A stretch of DNA of 14,952 bases from Acidobacteriaceae bacterium (GCA_003133425.1 PKXI01000294.1:4110-19061); one strand, 5' to 3'. Positions 1-7,012 are shown, numbered from the stretch's first letter. The notes: a model not told the origin generated them from the sequence alone. Translations and numbers: made by a program.

Positions 1-2268
1 TTCGACGAACAGGGCCAGGCCGCGACGTTTGAGGACAGGACACGTATCTGCGAGCGGGCTTACAGAATTCTGGTGGACGAAGTTGGGTTTCCGCCCGAGG
101 ACATCATCTTCGATCCGAATATTCTGACTGTCGCAACCGGCATGGAGGAGCACAACAACTACGCGGTTGACTTTATCAACGCAACGCGCTGGATCAAGGC
201 CAACCTGCCGTACGCAAAGGTCAGTGGCGGCGTATCTAACATCTCGTTCAGCTTTAGAGGCAACAACAAGGTTCGAGAGGCTATGCACTCCGCGTTTCTT
301 TATCACGCAATTGCGGCGGGCATGGACATGGGCATTGTGAACGCCGGAATGTTGGAGGTGTACGAAGAGATTGAGCCGGAGCTCAAGGTGCTGGTGGAGG
401 ACGTGCTGCTGAATAGGCGCGCCGATGCGACGGAGCGGCTGGTGACTCACGGCGAATTGCTCAAGGCTTCGGGCGCCGGAGAGGAAGTGGAAGAAAAGAA
501 GGCCGAGGAATGGCGTAACGGCACGGTGGAGGAGAGGCTTTCTCATGCGCTGGTGAAGGGGATTGACATGTACATCGAGGCGGACACCGAGGAAGCGCGC
601 GTGAAGCTGGGGCGGCCGCTGCTGGTGATTGAAGGTCCGCTGATGGACGGCATGGGCGTGGTGGGCGATCTGTTTGGCGCGGGCAAGATGTTTTTGCCGC
701 AGGTGGTGAAGTCTGCCCGAGTGATGAAGAAGGCAGTAGCTCACCTGACTCCGTTCATGGAAGCCGAGAAGCAGGCGATGGTCGCTGCCGGCCAGGAAGT
801 GAAGGCGCAGGGAAAGATCGTGCTGGCGACGGTGAAGGGAGACGTTCACGACATTGGCAAGAATATTGTGGGCGTGGTGCTGGCATGCAACAACTACGAG
901 GTGATCGACATGGGAGTGATGGTCCCGTGCGAGAAGATCCTCGAGCGCGCCAAGGCGGAGAAGGCGAACATGATCGGGCTGAGCGGGCTGATTACGCCGT
1001 CGCTCGACGAGATGGTGCATGTGGCCAAGGAGATGGAGCGGCAGGGGTTCAAGCTGCCGCTGCTGATCGGCGGGGCGACGACAAGCCGCAGACACACGGC
1101 CGTGAAGATTGCGCCGCATTACAGTGAGCCCGTGGTTCACGTGCTGGATGCAAGCCGCGCGGTGCCGGTGACGACCAGCCTGTTGAGCGAGGACGGCAAG
1201 GCCGCGTTCGTGGAACAGCATCGTGCTGACTACGAGGCGCTGCGGAAGGCATACTCTGCTCCGCGCCAGCAGGGGGTTTCGCTTGAGACCGCTCGCAAGA
1301 GACGGACTCCGATTGAGTGGCGTGCGGAGAACCTGCCCGAGCCCGAATTTATGGGCGTGCGCGTGCTGGACGATTTTCCGTTGGCAACGCTGCGCGAGTT
1401 TATTGACTGGACGCCGATCTTCCACGCATGGGGGCTAAAAGGCTCGTACCCGCGCATTCTCGAGGACGAGCGGCAAGGCGAGCAGGCGCGGCAGATTATT
1501 ACTGAAGCCAATGCTCTGCTGGATCGCATCATTGAGAAGAAGCTGATTACGGCGCGTGGAGTGTACGGCTTCTTTCCCGCAAACGCAGTGGGCGACGATG
1601 TGGAACTGTATGGCGACGAGACGCGCGCAAAGGTGCTGGAGCGATTCCACTTTCTGCGCCAGCAGGCGAACAAGGAAGGCACCGGGCCCGATATTGCCCC
1701 GTGCCGGTCGCTGGCTGATTTTATTGCGCCGAAGGAAACCGGATTGCGCGATCACATTGGCGCGTTTGCAGTGACCAGCGGGATTGGGCTGAAGGAGTTG
1801 TGCGATAAATTCAGGGCAGAAAACGACGACTACAACGCGATCATGGCGGAGGCGCTGGCCGATCGGCTCGCTGAAGCGTTTGCCGAATGCCTGCACAAAC
1901 GCGTGCGGGACGAATGGGGCTATGGCCGCGAGGAAGGCTTGACCAACGACGAGTTGATTCAGGAGAAGTATCGGGGGATCAGGCCTGCCGCGGGTTATCC
2001 CGCATGCCCGGACCACACGGAAAAGGGCACGCTGTGGCGCTTGCTCGATGTGCATGCGAAGACGGGAATGCAGATTACCGAGTCGTTTGCGATGTGGCCG
2101 GGATCGAGCGTGAGCGGGCTCTACTTCGCGCATCCGGAGTCGCGCTATTTTGCACTGGGCAAGATCGAACGCGATCAGGTGGCCGATTATCACTCGCGCA
2201 AGGGGATGAGCGTGGCAGAGGTGGAGCGGTGGCTGGGCCAGAGCTTGAACTACGAGCCTGCGGGATAG
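1..2268 (+). CDS. metH: Cobalamin-dependent methionine synthase (MetH), C-terminal part, 5' end cut by window
   Basis: Transfers the methyl group of 5-methyltetrahydrofolate to homocysteine through cob(I)alamin, making methionine in the cytoplasm. The reading frame is open from base 1, and 755 residues are visible. Against a usual ~1,200-residue MetH, the homocysteine-binding domain and the first part of the pterin domain lie outside the window. The end of the pterin-binding barrel (ISGGVSNVSFSFRGN-like stretch near residues 74-88) is followed by the four-helix cap and the B12 domain. The cobalamin-ligand motif GDVHDIGKN is visible with His at fragment residue 283, followed by [11 protein letters not shown] and IGGATTS. 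The AdoMet-binding reactivation domain is complete, with [10 protein letters not shown] at 661-670 and the MWPGSSVSG stretch near the end. The TAG stop is at 2266-2268. No broken motif is seen. Any cobalamin riboswitch would lie upstream of the window. The identification is very secure. Confidence 0.97.
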   Translation, partial: FDEQGQAATFEDRTRICERAYRILVDEVGFPPEDIIFDPNILTVATGMEEHNNYAVDFINATRWIKANLPYAKVSGGVSNISFSFRGNNKVREAMHSAFLYHAIAAGMDMGIVNAGMLEVYEEIEPELKVLVEDVLLNRRADATERLVTHGELLKASGAGEEVEEKKAEEWRNGTVEERLSHALVKGIDMYIEADTEEARVKLGRPLLVIEGPLMDGMGVVGDLFGAGKMFLPQVVKSARVMKKAVAHLTPFMEAEKQAMVAAGQEVKAQGKIVLATVKGDVHDIGKNIVGVVLACNNYEVIDMGVMVPCEKILERAKAEKANMIGLSGLITPSLDEMVHVAKEMERQGFKLPLLIGGATTSRRHTAVKIAPHYSEPVVHVLDASRAVPVTTSLLSEDGKAAFVEQHRADYEALRKAYSAPRQQGVSLETARKRRTPIEWRAENLPEPEFMGVRVLDDFPLATLREFIDWTPIFHAWGLKGSYPRILEDERQGEQARQIITEANALLDRIIEKKLITARGVYGFFPANAVGDDVELYGDETRAKVLERFHFLRQQANKEGTGPDIAPCRSLADFIAPKETGLRDHIGAFAVTSGIGLKELCDKFRAENDDYNAIMAEALADRLAEAFAECLHKRVRDEWGYGREEGLTNDELIQEKYRGIRPAAGYPACPDHTEKGTLWRLLDVHAKTGMQITESFAMWPGSSVSGLYFAHPESRYFALGKIERDQVADYHSRKGMSVAEVERWLGQSLNYEPAG

Positions 2269-2272
2269 AAGG

Positions 2273-2324
2273 CAGTGGACAGTGGACAGTGCACAGTGAA
2301 CAGTGAACAGTGAACAGTGAACAG
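2273..2324. repeat. Heptamer tandem repeat, CAGTGRA x7
   Basis: Seven tandem 7-base units start at 2273, 2280, 2287, 2294, 2301, 2308 and 2315, with a partial unit CAG at 2322. The first two read CAGTGGA, the third CAGTGCA, and the last four CAGTGAA. The array begins 5 bases after the metH stop codon. Units become uniform towards the 3' end, as expected if slipped-strand copying has recently amplified that end. It has no spacers and is not a CRISPR. Confidence 0.9.
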
Positions 2325-2516
2325 CAGTTCTTTACCTACTGGGCATCAGCCACAGGGCGAATATTTTGTGATGTTGAGATGGCGGGAGGTTTCAATCGCG
2401 TACGCTGGTTCCATTTGTGAACGCGACTGAATTCCACAGCCGTGGATTTGCATAGAATTACTCCCCTCTGTGCAACATTGAAATCAAGACGACCAGGCGA
2501 AGATGTGTAGCCTCCT

Positions 2517-2574
2517 CGAACGGCCGGGGTGGAACTGAGTCTTGAGAAGCAGCACTCCCGGCCGTTCGTTTTTT
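2517..2574 (+). terminator. Intrinsic-terminator-like hairpin with unusually long loop
   Basis: CGAACGGCCGGG (2517-2528) pairs perfectly with CCCGGCCGTTCG (2557-2568) and is followed directly by six T (2569-2574). The 12-bp stem is very GC-rich and the T-run places it on the plus strand. The 28-base loop (2529-2556) is long for a plain terminator. It lies 249 bases after the metH stop, so it terminates either a long metH 3' UTR or a separate short transcript that starts in this gap. Confidence 0.8.
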
Positions 2575-2600
2575 ATATCTACCGATTCACACGCCGCTGT

Positions 2601-2630
2601 TTGACGCAGAGATTCCGAGAGTGGTCTGAT
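2601..2630 (+). promoter_or_regulatory. Possible sigma-70-type promoter for the GH16 gene
   Basis: TTGACG (2601-2606) matches five of six bases of the -35 consensus. After an 18-base spacer, TCTGAT (2625-2630) matches four of six of the -10 consensus. It sits 56 bases upstream of the chosen GH16 start codon and just downstream of the terminator-like hairpin, which is a sensible place. The -10 box is poor, so this is only a candidate. Confidence 0.35.
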
Positions 2631-2685
2631 GGTTGCTGCCGGATGGGCTGCGTAGTTGCCCGCCGGGAACTGTTGGAGACCGGAG

Positions 2686-3867
2686 ATGCGTGTAAGCGGA
2701 ACCACGGGTAACGTGCTGGTGTTGTTGGGTGTGTTGTTGTGTGGATGCAGCGGCGGCGCAAGCGGGAGCAGCGCCACTACTCCAACGCAGACACAGGCGG
2801 CGGCGCCGACTTTTTCGAGTTCTACTGCCTTTACTAGCCCTGGTCCACAAAACGGCGCGATGCTGGTGAGTCTTGGCTTTACGACTTCTGGCTCGTTAAT
2901 CTACTACACCGTGGACGGCAGCACTCCGACGACCAGCTCGACGCGCTATGCGGCGCCGTTTCTGGTGGCTTCAAATCTTACGGTCAAGGCGATTGCGCAG
3001 ACAGCAGGCGATTCGGCGAGCAACGTTACCAGCCAGGCATTCGCTGTGAACATTCCATCGGGGACGCTGGTGTGGTCGGATGAGTTTGCGAATTCGACGG
3101 GCGCCAATGCGCAGCCCAATCCTGCGATCTGGATGTATTTGACCGGTGCCGATTCGAATTCGAGTGTGGACATTCATTGCGCATATGGGGCCAGCACATC
3201 ACCTTGCAACACTGCGTTCCCGAATTCATTTGTGGGCACTGATGGGTATCTGCACATTGTGGCTCAGCAGCCTTCGACAGGAGTGTACACATCGGCGCGG
3301 ATGCAGACGCAGGGGTTGTTCAGCTTTCAATATGGACGGCTGGAGGCGCGGATCTGGGTACCGGAGGGGCAGGGGATTTGGCCGGCATTCTGGTTGGAAG
3401 GCAACAACGCGGCGACGGTTGGCTGGCCTGGGTGCGGCGAGATGGATGTGATGGAGAGGATAAACGCGGGCGGGCTCCCGCCGACAGGCACGCAGAGCAA
3501 TCCGGCGCCTGGGACTTCGGACTGGAACGAAGGGTCGATTCACGGCACCGGCTTTACGGGCGGGAACCTGGGCAGCACTTATGACTTTACCGGCGGGCAG
3601 ACTGCGGCCGGCTGGCATACATACGGGATGATCAAGACAGCAGACAGTATTGCGTATTATGTGGACGATCCTGCGCATCCGTATGCAACGTTCACGCCAG
3701 CGAGCATTGCGGGATTGTCGGGTTCGGCGTGGCCATTCGACAACGGGCAGGGGAACTATATCATTTTGAATATCGCAGTTGGAGGAAGCTGGCCGGGGGC
3801 GCCGAATTCGAGCACGGTGTTTCCGTCGGAGATGCTGGTGGATTACGTGAGGGTTTACACGAACTGA
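2686..3867 (+). CDS. GH16 beta-glucanase (laminarinase-like) lipoprotein with chitobiase-type C-terminal-like domain
   Basis: Predicted to cleave beta-1,3 or mixed beta-1,3/1,4-glucans outside the cytoplasm. From the ATG at 2686 the protein has 393 residues. ATG 2686 is preferred over an in-frame TTG at 2656 because GGAG at 2675-2678 lies 7 bases before it and a signal sequence then starts at once. Residues ~9-21 form a hydrophobic stretch ending in LCGC, a lipobox-like site with Cys21, followed by a Ser/Thr/Gly/Ala linker. Residues ~49-122 look like a small beta-sandwich of the CHB_HEX_C_1 type (YYTVDGSTPT at 73-82). The GH16 domain runs from ~127 (LVWSDEF) to the C-terminus (LVDYVRVYTN). 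The catalytic motif EMDVME has E252 (nucleophile), D254 and E257 (acid/base), with a Met between as in the laminarinase-like, beta-bulge subgroup. The family is secure; the exact glucan is not. Confidence 0.92.
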   Translation: MRVSGTTGNVLVLLGVLLCGCSGGASGSSATTPTQTQAAAPTFSSSTAFTSPGPQNGAMLVSLGFTTSGSLIYYTVDGSTPTTSSTRYAAPFLVASNLTVKAIAQTAGDSASNVTSQAFAVNIPSGTLVWSDEFANSTGANAQPNPAIWMYLTGADSNSSVDIHCAYGASTSPCNTAFPNSFVGTDGYLHIVAQQPSTGVYTSARMQTQGLFSFQYGRLEARIWVPEGQGIWPAFWLEGNNAATVGWPGCGEMDVMERINAGGLPPTGTQSNPAPGTSDWNEGSIHGTGFTGGNLGSTYDFTGGQTAAGWHTYGMIKTADSIAYYVDDPAHPYATFTPASIAGLSGSAWPFDNGQGNYIILNIAVGGSWPGAPNSSTVFPSEMLVDYVRVYTN

Positions 3868-3939
3868 CTTTACAGTGAGAGGACCGTGGTCTCATGCGCC
3901 GCGGCGGTCGAGACCTGGGACGCTCGGAGAATACTCATA

Positions 3940-4209
3940 TTGTTCATGGTGGTTGAGCGATTCAAGCGAGGCACAGCGCTTGTGGAGGAGCGGTTCAAGC
4001 GCGATGGCCGGATGCTGCCTGAAGATGTGACCTATGTGGCCAGTTGGATGGAGATGGACGGCTTGCGGTGCTTTCAGTTGATAGAGGCGCCGAGCCGGCA
4101 GGCGCTTGCGCCGTGGATGGCGCGGTGGTCGGACCTGGTGGAATTCGAGGTCAGTGAGGTCAAGACTTCCGCGGAGTTCTGGTCAAAGGCTGAATCTGGC
4201 GATGCGTGA
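3940..4209 (+). CDS. Small conserved protein, DUF3303-like
   Basis: Function unknown. The ~89-residue product reads FMVVERFKRG...RFKRDGRMLPEDV...SWMEMDG.RCFQLIEA...WMARWSDLVEFEVSEV, which matches my memory of DUF3303 proteins (a ferredoxin-like fold related to dimeric alpha/beta barrels, usually ~90 residues). There is no signal peptide or membrane segment, so it is probably cytoplasmic. The start is uncertain. The open frame allows GTG at 3886, but GGAG at 3926-3929 is 10 bases before TTG 3940, which gives the usual family length; ATG 3946 is also possible. The GH16 gene ends 72 bases upstream on the same strand. The remnant of threonine synthase begins only ~11 bases after its stop, so it sits right at the edge of a decayed region. 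Confidence 0.7.
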   Translation: MFMVVERFKRGTALVEERFKRDGRMLPEDVTYVASWMEMDGLRCFQLIEAPSRQALAPWMARWSDLVEFEVSEVKTSAEFWSKAESGDA

Positions 4210-4219
4210 GCGCTGAGGG

Positions 4220-4352
4220 ACCGCAGGCTGCTCGCCTATCTCCACGGCAGTGAAGAACGGGACTGAAATTGTTGAGCCGCAGAAGCCCAACACGATTGCG
4301 CGATCGCTGGCCATTGGAAATCCCGCAGACGGGCCATATGCTGCGCGCGAGA
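4220..4352 (+). pseudogene. thrC: Threonine synthase (ThrC) fragment
   Basis: Threonine synthase (PLP enzyme) converts O-phosphohomoserine to threonine. Here only about 40 codons survive, in frame from 4220: AGCSPISTAVKNGTEIVEP followed by KPNTIARSLAIGNPADGPY and AARE. The stretch PNTIA(K/R)SLAIGNPADG is characteristic of bacterial ThrC past the middle of the protein, and the preceding AGCSPI is also a ThrC-like segment. There is a stop in this frame at 4214-4216, so the ~250 upstream residues are gone. The normal C-terminal residues are replaced by MoaD-like sequence near 4352 (junction approximate). It cannot encode an active enzyme. A functional thrC presumably exists elsewhere in the genome. 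Confidence 0.8.
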
Positions 4353-4532
4353 TATCGAGCACGGCCGCGAACCTGCCGGAGTTGGTGACGGAAATCGAGG
4401 GGCGATTTCCGGCGCTTCATCAACTTCTATGTGAACGAAGAAGACATCCGTTTTCTGGGGAATGAGAAATACAACTTCCAGGAAGGGGATGAGGTGCTGG
4501 TGATTCCGTCAATTGCGGGCGGGGCGGCTTAG
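4353..4532 (+). pseudogene. MoaD/ThiS-family sulfur-carrier fragment with internal deletion and frameshift
   Basis: MoaD/ThiS-type proteins are ~90-residue ubiquitin-fold sulfur carriers activated at a C-terminal Gly-Gly. The frame shared with the thrC remnant continues as STAANLPELVTEIEGRFP, which resembles the first helix of MoaD. The frame then changes near 4404-4412 to RRFINFYVNEEDIRFLGN, then FQEGDEVLVIPSIAGGAA and TAG at 4530-4532. The second part is a clear MoaD C-terminal half, with the GG followed by two extra Ala. The residues normally between RFP and RRF are missing, which fits a small deletion that also shifted the frame. The N-terminal strand (usually IPTPLR-like) is missing too. 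In several bacteria I recall moaD-type genes directly after thrC, so this is probably one old operon that collapsed. Confidence 0.8.
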
Positions 4533-4601
4533 CGGTCTCGACTTCTTGGGCTGGACGGGGTAGGGGAAGAGTGATGATCTTGAATGAGCGGCCTGAAATG
4601 C

Positions 4602-4663
4602 GCCCTCAGGGGCTAAAGCCCGCGTCGACATTGCGGAGTTTTTGTACGGGCTGAAGCCCGTAC
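4602..4663. repeat. REP-like palindrome pair (GGGCTnAAGCCC type)
   Basis: GGGCTAAAGCCC (4610-4621) and GTACGGGCTGAAGCCCGTAC (4644-4663) are two short palindromes 22 bases apart. The second can form an 8-bp stem with a TGAA loop. GCCCTCAGGGGCTA at 4602-4615 recurs with one change at 14917-14930. Paired palindromes of this form, with CCTCAGGGGCTAAAGCCC on one side, are familiar to me from intergenic DNA of Acidobacteriaceae; that family link is from memory, not from a search. They lie just behind the decayed moaD fragment. Confidence 0.7.
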
Positions 4664-4674
4664 CCTTCATCGGA

Positions 4675-4718
4675 ATAGTCTGTTTCGCGCATGGGGAGCA
4701 TAGTCTGTTTCGCGCATG
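4675..4718. repeat. 19-bp perfect direct repeat, two copies
   Basis: ATAGTCTGTTTCGCGCATG occurs at 4675-4693 and again at 4700-4718, separated by six bases (GGGAGC), so the period is 25. No third copy is seen in the window. It stands between the REP-like palindromes and the 3' end of the minus-strand membrane protein gene. It could be a small duplication left by deletion or insertion, or a pair of protein-binding sites; nothing in the sequence decides. Confidence 0.85.
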
Positions 4719-4736
4719 CTAAGCGCTAAGCGGAGG

Positions 4737-5120
4737 TCAGTCCGACAGCATGTGCAGCGCGACGATGGCGAGGATGACTCCGGCGGCGAGGGTTGCGGCG
4801 GCTACGAAGAGAGTTGCCAGGTGGGCGCGAATGGCGGCAAGTGTTTGTCGTGCTTGCTGGCGCAGTTCGGCGTTGTCGTTCCAGGCGCGCAGCAGTGTGA
4901 CGGAGCCGGTTGCAAGCACTGTCAACGGCAGAGCAATGAGCAACATCCACAGGCCAAGATGCACGCGCGCCGCGTACCAGTCGACGATTCGCTGCGCGGT
5001 GTGAGCCGGTTCATACTGCAGGGGCTGCAGGCTGCGTATTACGAGCGCGCCCATGAAAATGGTGGCTGGGAAGATGAGCAGCAACTCGGCGGCGGCGATG
5101 GAGGGCCTAATCGTCTTCAT
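4737..5120 (-). CDS. Small membrane protein with three predicted helices, function unknown
   Basis: I do not recognise the family. The 127-residue product has hydrophobic segments at about residues 9-28, 54-77 and 101-125, with charged loops between (RIVDWYAARVH and RAWNDNAELRQQARQ). This fits an inner-membrane protein with three transmembrane helices. The start is the ATG at 5118-5120; no strong ribosome binding site is visible ahead of it. The hydrophobic pattern is coherent across the whole frame, and the opposite-strand open frame is a low-complexity Gly/Gln/Glu-rich shadow, so this strand is the better choice. It is flanked by a decayed region on each side: the moaD fragment and repeats beyond its 3' end, and the truncated olsB-like gene starting ~40 bases from its start codon, divergently oriented. 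Confidence 0.65.
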   Translation of the reverse strand: MKTIRPSIAAAELLLIFPATIFMGALVIRSLQPLQYEPAHTAQRIVDWYAARVHLGLWMLLIALPLTVLATGSVTLLRAWNDNAELRQQARQTLAAIRAHLATLFVAAATLAAGVILAIVALHMLSD

Positions 5121-5158
5121 GAAAAGGTTATAGCGCGAAAGTAGGCCCGCCGCAAGAA

Positions 5159-5726
5159 GTAACTCAGCTTCAAACGCCGAATTATTTCTGGCCGGTTAAG
5201 GAGCGAACGGGATATTTGTGCCTTGCTCCTTATGAGGCGCTGCGGGCCGGGATTCTGAAGTTGGGCAGGGCATCGATTGACCGCGATCACCGCACTCCCG
5301 AGGTGCTTGACCTTGTTGTGGAGGGGGATTGCGCAGTATGCTACCAGCATGGGGCTGCGTACTTTGATCGGCTGCTCTTCATTGAACTCCAAAGACCCAG
5401 CGGAGGGTTGGCAGATGTGTAGCCAGCTTGAGCAGTACAGGGTTTCACCGGAGTTTGAGACGGTGCCGACTGCAAGTTATGCCTGTCCCAGTGAGCAAGA
5501 AGGCCAAGGCGCACAGCCGCCGGCCCGGCAAGAAATGCGAACTCATACTTATACTTCGGTCAAGATCCCACGGCTTTTGAAGACCTACCTGGCCATTGGC
5601 GCGCGCATAGCTGCTCCACCGGCCTGGGACCGCGAGTTCGGCACTATCGATTTTCTGACTCTGCTCGATTTCAAGTTGATATCGCCCGTCGCGCGCAATC
5701 GCTTCCTGGTTCCGCTGACGCAATGA
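5159..5726 (+). pseudogene. OlsB-like GNAT N-acyltransferase (ornithine-lipid type), 5'-truncated and frameshifted
   Basis: Intact relatives (OlsB/hemolysin-like acyltransferases, ~250-290 residues) transfer a 3-hydroxyacyl chain from ACP to ornithine. Two frames together give one such protein. The first, from ~5159, reads TQLQTP..., then LAPYEALRAGILKLGRASID and RDHRTPEVL. The second, from 5307, reads LTLLWRGIAQYATSMGL, LIGCSSLNSKDPAEGWQM and, near the end, IPRLLKTYLAIGARIAAPPA with DREFGTIDFLTLLDF. Skipping one base at about 5306 joins them exactly as PEVLTLLWRG. The first ~90 residues of the family are absent: the upstream frame stops at 5120-5122 and no ATG or GTG start occurs before TTG 5216. 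The YYS-EF segment also looks shortened. The stop TGA (5724-5726) overlaps the plsC start, as in an olsB-olsA operon. A sequencing error could explain the shift but not the missing 5' part. Confidence 0.8.
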
Positions 5727-6472
5727 GTTTTCGGAGGATCCGGCGCGCTGTGGCGCTGGGATCGGCAATCATCCTTTGTATTATTCGTTTCTGGCTGCTG
5801 CACCTGCGCGGTCCTCTTACGCTGGAGCGGCGCGCCCGCTGGGTTCAGCAAACGGCGCGCGGGATTCTGGCCAGCCTGGGCATCGAATACCGGGTGGAAG
5901 GCCAACCGCCTACGCGTGGCCTGGTGGTATGCAATCACCTCAGCTATATCGACATCCTTGTTCTTTCCGCTGCAATGCCGTGCTTTTTTGTCGCGAAGAT
6001 CGAGATCGGCGGCTGGCCGTTCTTCGGAAAGGCGGCCCGGTCCGGGGGAACGATTTTCGTGGACCGGTCGAGCCTGGCAAGCGCGCAGTCGGTTGCCGAC
6101 CAGATGAACGAGAGGCTCATGCTTCCGATTCCGATTCCGGTGCTGCTGTTTCCTGAAGGCACAAGCACGGATGGCAGCGAGGTGATCCGCTTTCACTCGC
6201 GGCTAATCGATCCTGCTACTTCGCTCCGAGTGCCGATCACGACGGCGGCTATCCGCTATGCGATTGAAGACGGCACTGAGGAGCGCGAACTTTGCTGGTA
6301 TGGCGATGAAACGTTCGTCAACCACCTGTGGAAGGTGCTGGGCGTTGCCGGGTTTGAAGCCGATTTGCGGTTTGGCGAATCGCGCGTGTACACCGACCGG
6401 CGTAGGGCAGCGGACGAGACGCGCGCGGAGATTACGGCCATGCGCGAAGTGAGCGCGCTGGTTCTGCAGTAA
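5723..6472 (+). CDS. plsC: 1-acyl-sn-glycerol-3-phosphate acyltransferase family (PlsC/OlsA-like)
   Basis: Membrane-bound acyltransferase that adds a second acyl chain to lysophosphatidate, or to lyso-ornithine lipid if it is OlsA. The 249-residue product has an N-terminal membrane segment (~9-28). Its catalytic motif H-x4-D is NHLSYID, with H72 and D77. It also has the K-x-E-I...W-P segment (92-99), GGTIFVDR (108-115), and the FPEGTS acceptor-binding motif with E145-G146-T147. All key residues are present. The ATG at 5723 overlaps the TGA of the broken OlsB-like gene (ATGA), so translation was probably coupled; loss of the upstream frame could lower its expression. OlsA versus PlsC cannot be settled by sequence alone, but the operon position favours an olsA ancestry. 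It converges with the glcG-like gene 45 bases away. Confidence 0.9.
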   Translation: MSFRRIRRAVALGSAIILCIIRFWLLHLRGPLTLERRARWVQQTARGILASLGIEYRVEGQPPTRGLVVCNHLSYIDILVLSAAMPCFFVAKIEIGGWPFFGKAARSGGTIFVDRSSLASAQSVADQMNERLMLPIPIPVLLFPEGTSTDGSEVIRFHSRLIDPATSLRVPITTAAIRYAIEDGTEERELCWYGDETFVNHLWKVLGVAGFEADLRFGESRVYTDRRRAADETRAEITAMREVSALVLQ

Positions 6473-6517
6473 TCAATCACAGACAAGGGACGACATCGGG
6501 GGACGCGCTATCCGGTC

Positions 6518-7012
6518 CTAGTGAACGAGGGCCGCGGCGGCGTTGGCGCATTGGCCGTCTTGCGTGCTTTGGCCGCCGGAGACGCCGACGGCGCCGATGA
6601 TCTTGCCGTTTTCGATGAGCGGGACGCCGCCTTCGACCGGCATCGCATCCGGGACTTTAAGAACGCGCACTCCGATGCCGCCGGCAGCCAGGGCATCCTC
6701 GTAGGCCTTTGTGGGGCGTTTGAAGAGGGCTGCCGAGCGGGCCTTGGCCATGGACAACTGAATACTTCCGAGCTGCGTGCCGTCCATTTTTTCAAAGAAG
6801 ACCAGCTCGCCGGAGGAGTCGACGATAGAAATGGCCATGGTCCAGCCATTCTTCTGCGCCTCAGCGGCAGCGGCGGCGGCAACCAGCTTTGCTTTTTCCA
6901 TTGGGATGGGGCTGCCGTAAGGGTTGGGCATCTGCGCGTGGAGAACCGAGGTGAACGCGAGCGCGACCCCCAAATAGGTCACGGCGCGGAGGGCGAATCT
7001 GGACTTTTGCAT
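6518..7012 (-). CDS. Secreted GlcG/HbpS-family protein
   Basis: Family members (heme-degrading domain protein GlcG/HbpS) bind heme or act as small-molecule-binding accessory proteins; the exact role of exported members is unknown. The 164-residue product begins with a typical signal peptide (MQKSRFALRAVTYLGVALAF, cleavage likely after LHA). A single GlcG/HbpS domain follows: MEKAKLVAAAAAAEAQKNGW, then MAISIVDSSGELVFFEKMDG, SIQLSMAKARSAALFKRPT and IIGAVGVSGGQSTQDGQCA. The ATG at 7010-7012 follows GGGAG with a suitable spacing. It is the last gene of a minus-strand unit with a GH29 fucosidase and a LacI regulator; its start lies inside the end of the fucosidase gene. The placement suggests co-expression with sugar hydrolysis, but no direct link is visible in the protein. 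Confidence 0.88.
   Translation of the reverse strand: MQKSRFALRAVTYLGVALAFTSVLHAQMPNPYGSPIPMEKAKLVAAAAAAEAQKNGWTMAISIVDSSGELVFFEKMDGTQLGSIQLSMAKARSAALFKRPTKAYEDALAAGGIGVRVLKVPDAMPVEGGVPLIENGKIIGAVGVSGGQSTQDGQCANAAAALVH

Larger units (their letters stand above)
2325..2685. other. Gene-free stretch between metH and the GH16 gene
   Basis: No convincing coding frame is seen on either strand; short open frames here are out of phase with any recognisable family. It holds the hairpin with T-run at 2517-2574, a possible promoter at 2601-2630, and the ribosome binding site of the GH16 gene (GGAG at 2675-2678). About 190 bases (2325-2516) between the heptamer repeat and the hairpin remain unexplained and could carry the promoter and body of a small RNA, or the 3' UTR of metH. 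Confidence 0.6.

Noticed and set aside
1435..2193. Minus-strand 252-residue frame inside metH
   Set aside because: It is the antisense shadow of a highly conserved part of MetH and shows no recognisable domain.
2273..2324. CRISPR array
   Set aside because: Units are 7 bases, contiguous, with no spacers and no cas genes nearby.
2656..2685. Earlier TTG start for the GH16 lipoprotein
   Set aside because: It would add ten residues before the signal sequence; GGAG at 2675-2678 points to ATG 2686.
4716..5144. Plus-strand 142-residue frame over the membrane protein gene
   Set aside because: Low-complexity Gly/Gln/Glu/Cys-rich product with no family resemblance; the minus strand gives a coherent three-helix membrane protein.
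5277..5726. Stand-alone 149-residue gene starting with TTG at 5277
   Set aside because: Its first ten residues are out of frame with the family; the OlsB-like sequence clearly continues upstream in another frame, so it is part of a broken gene.
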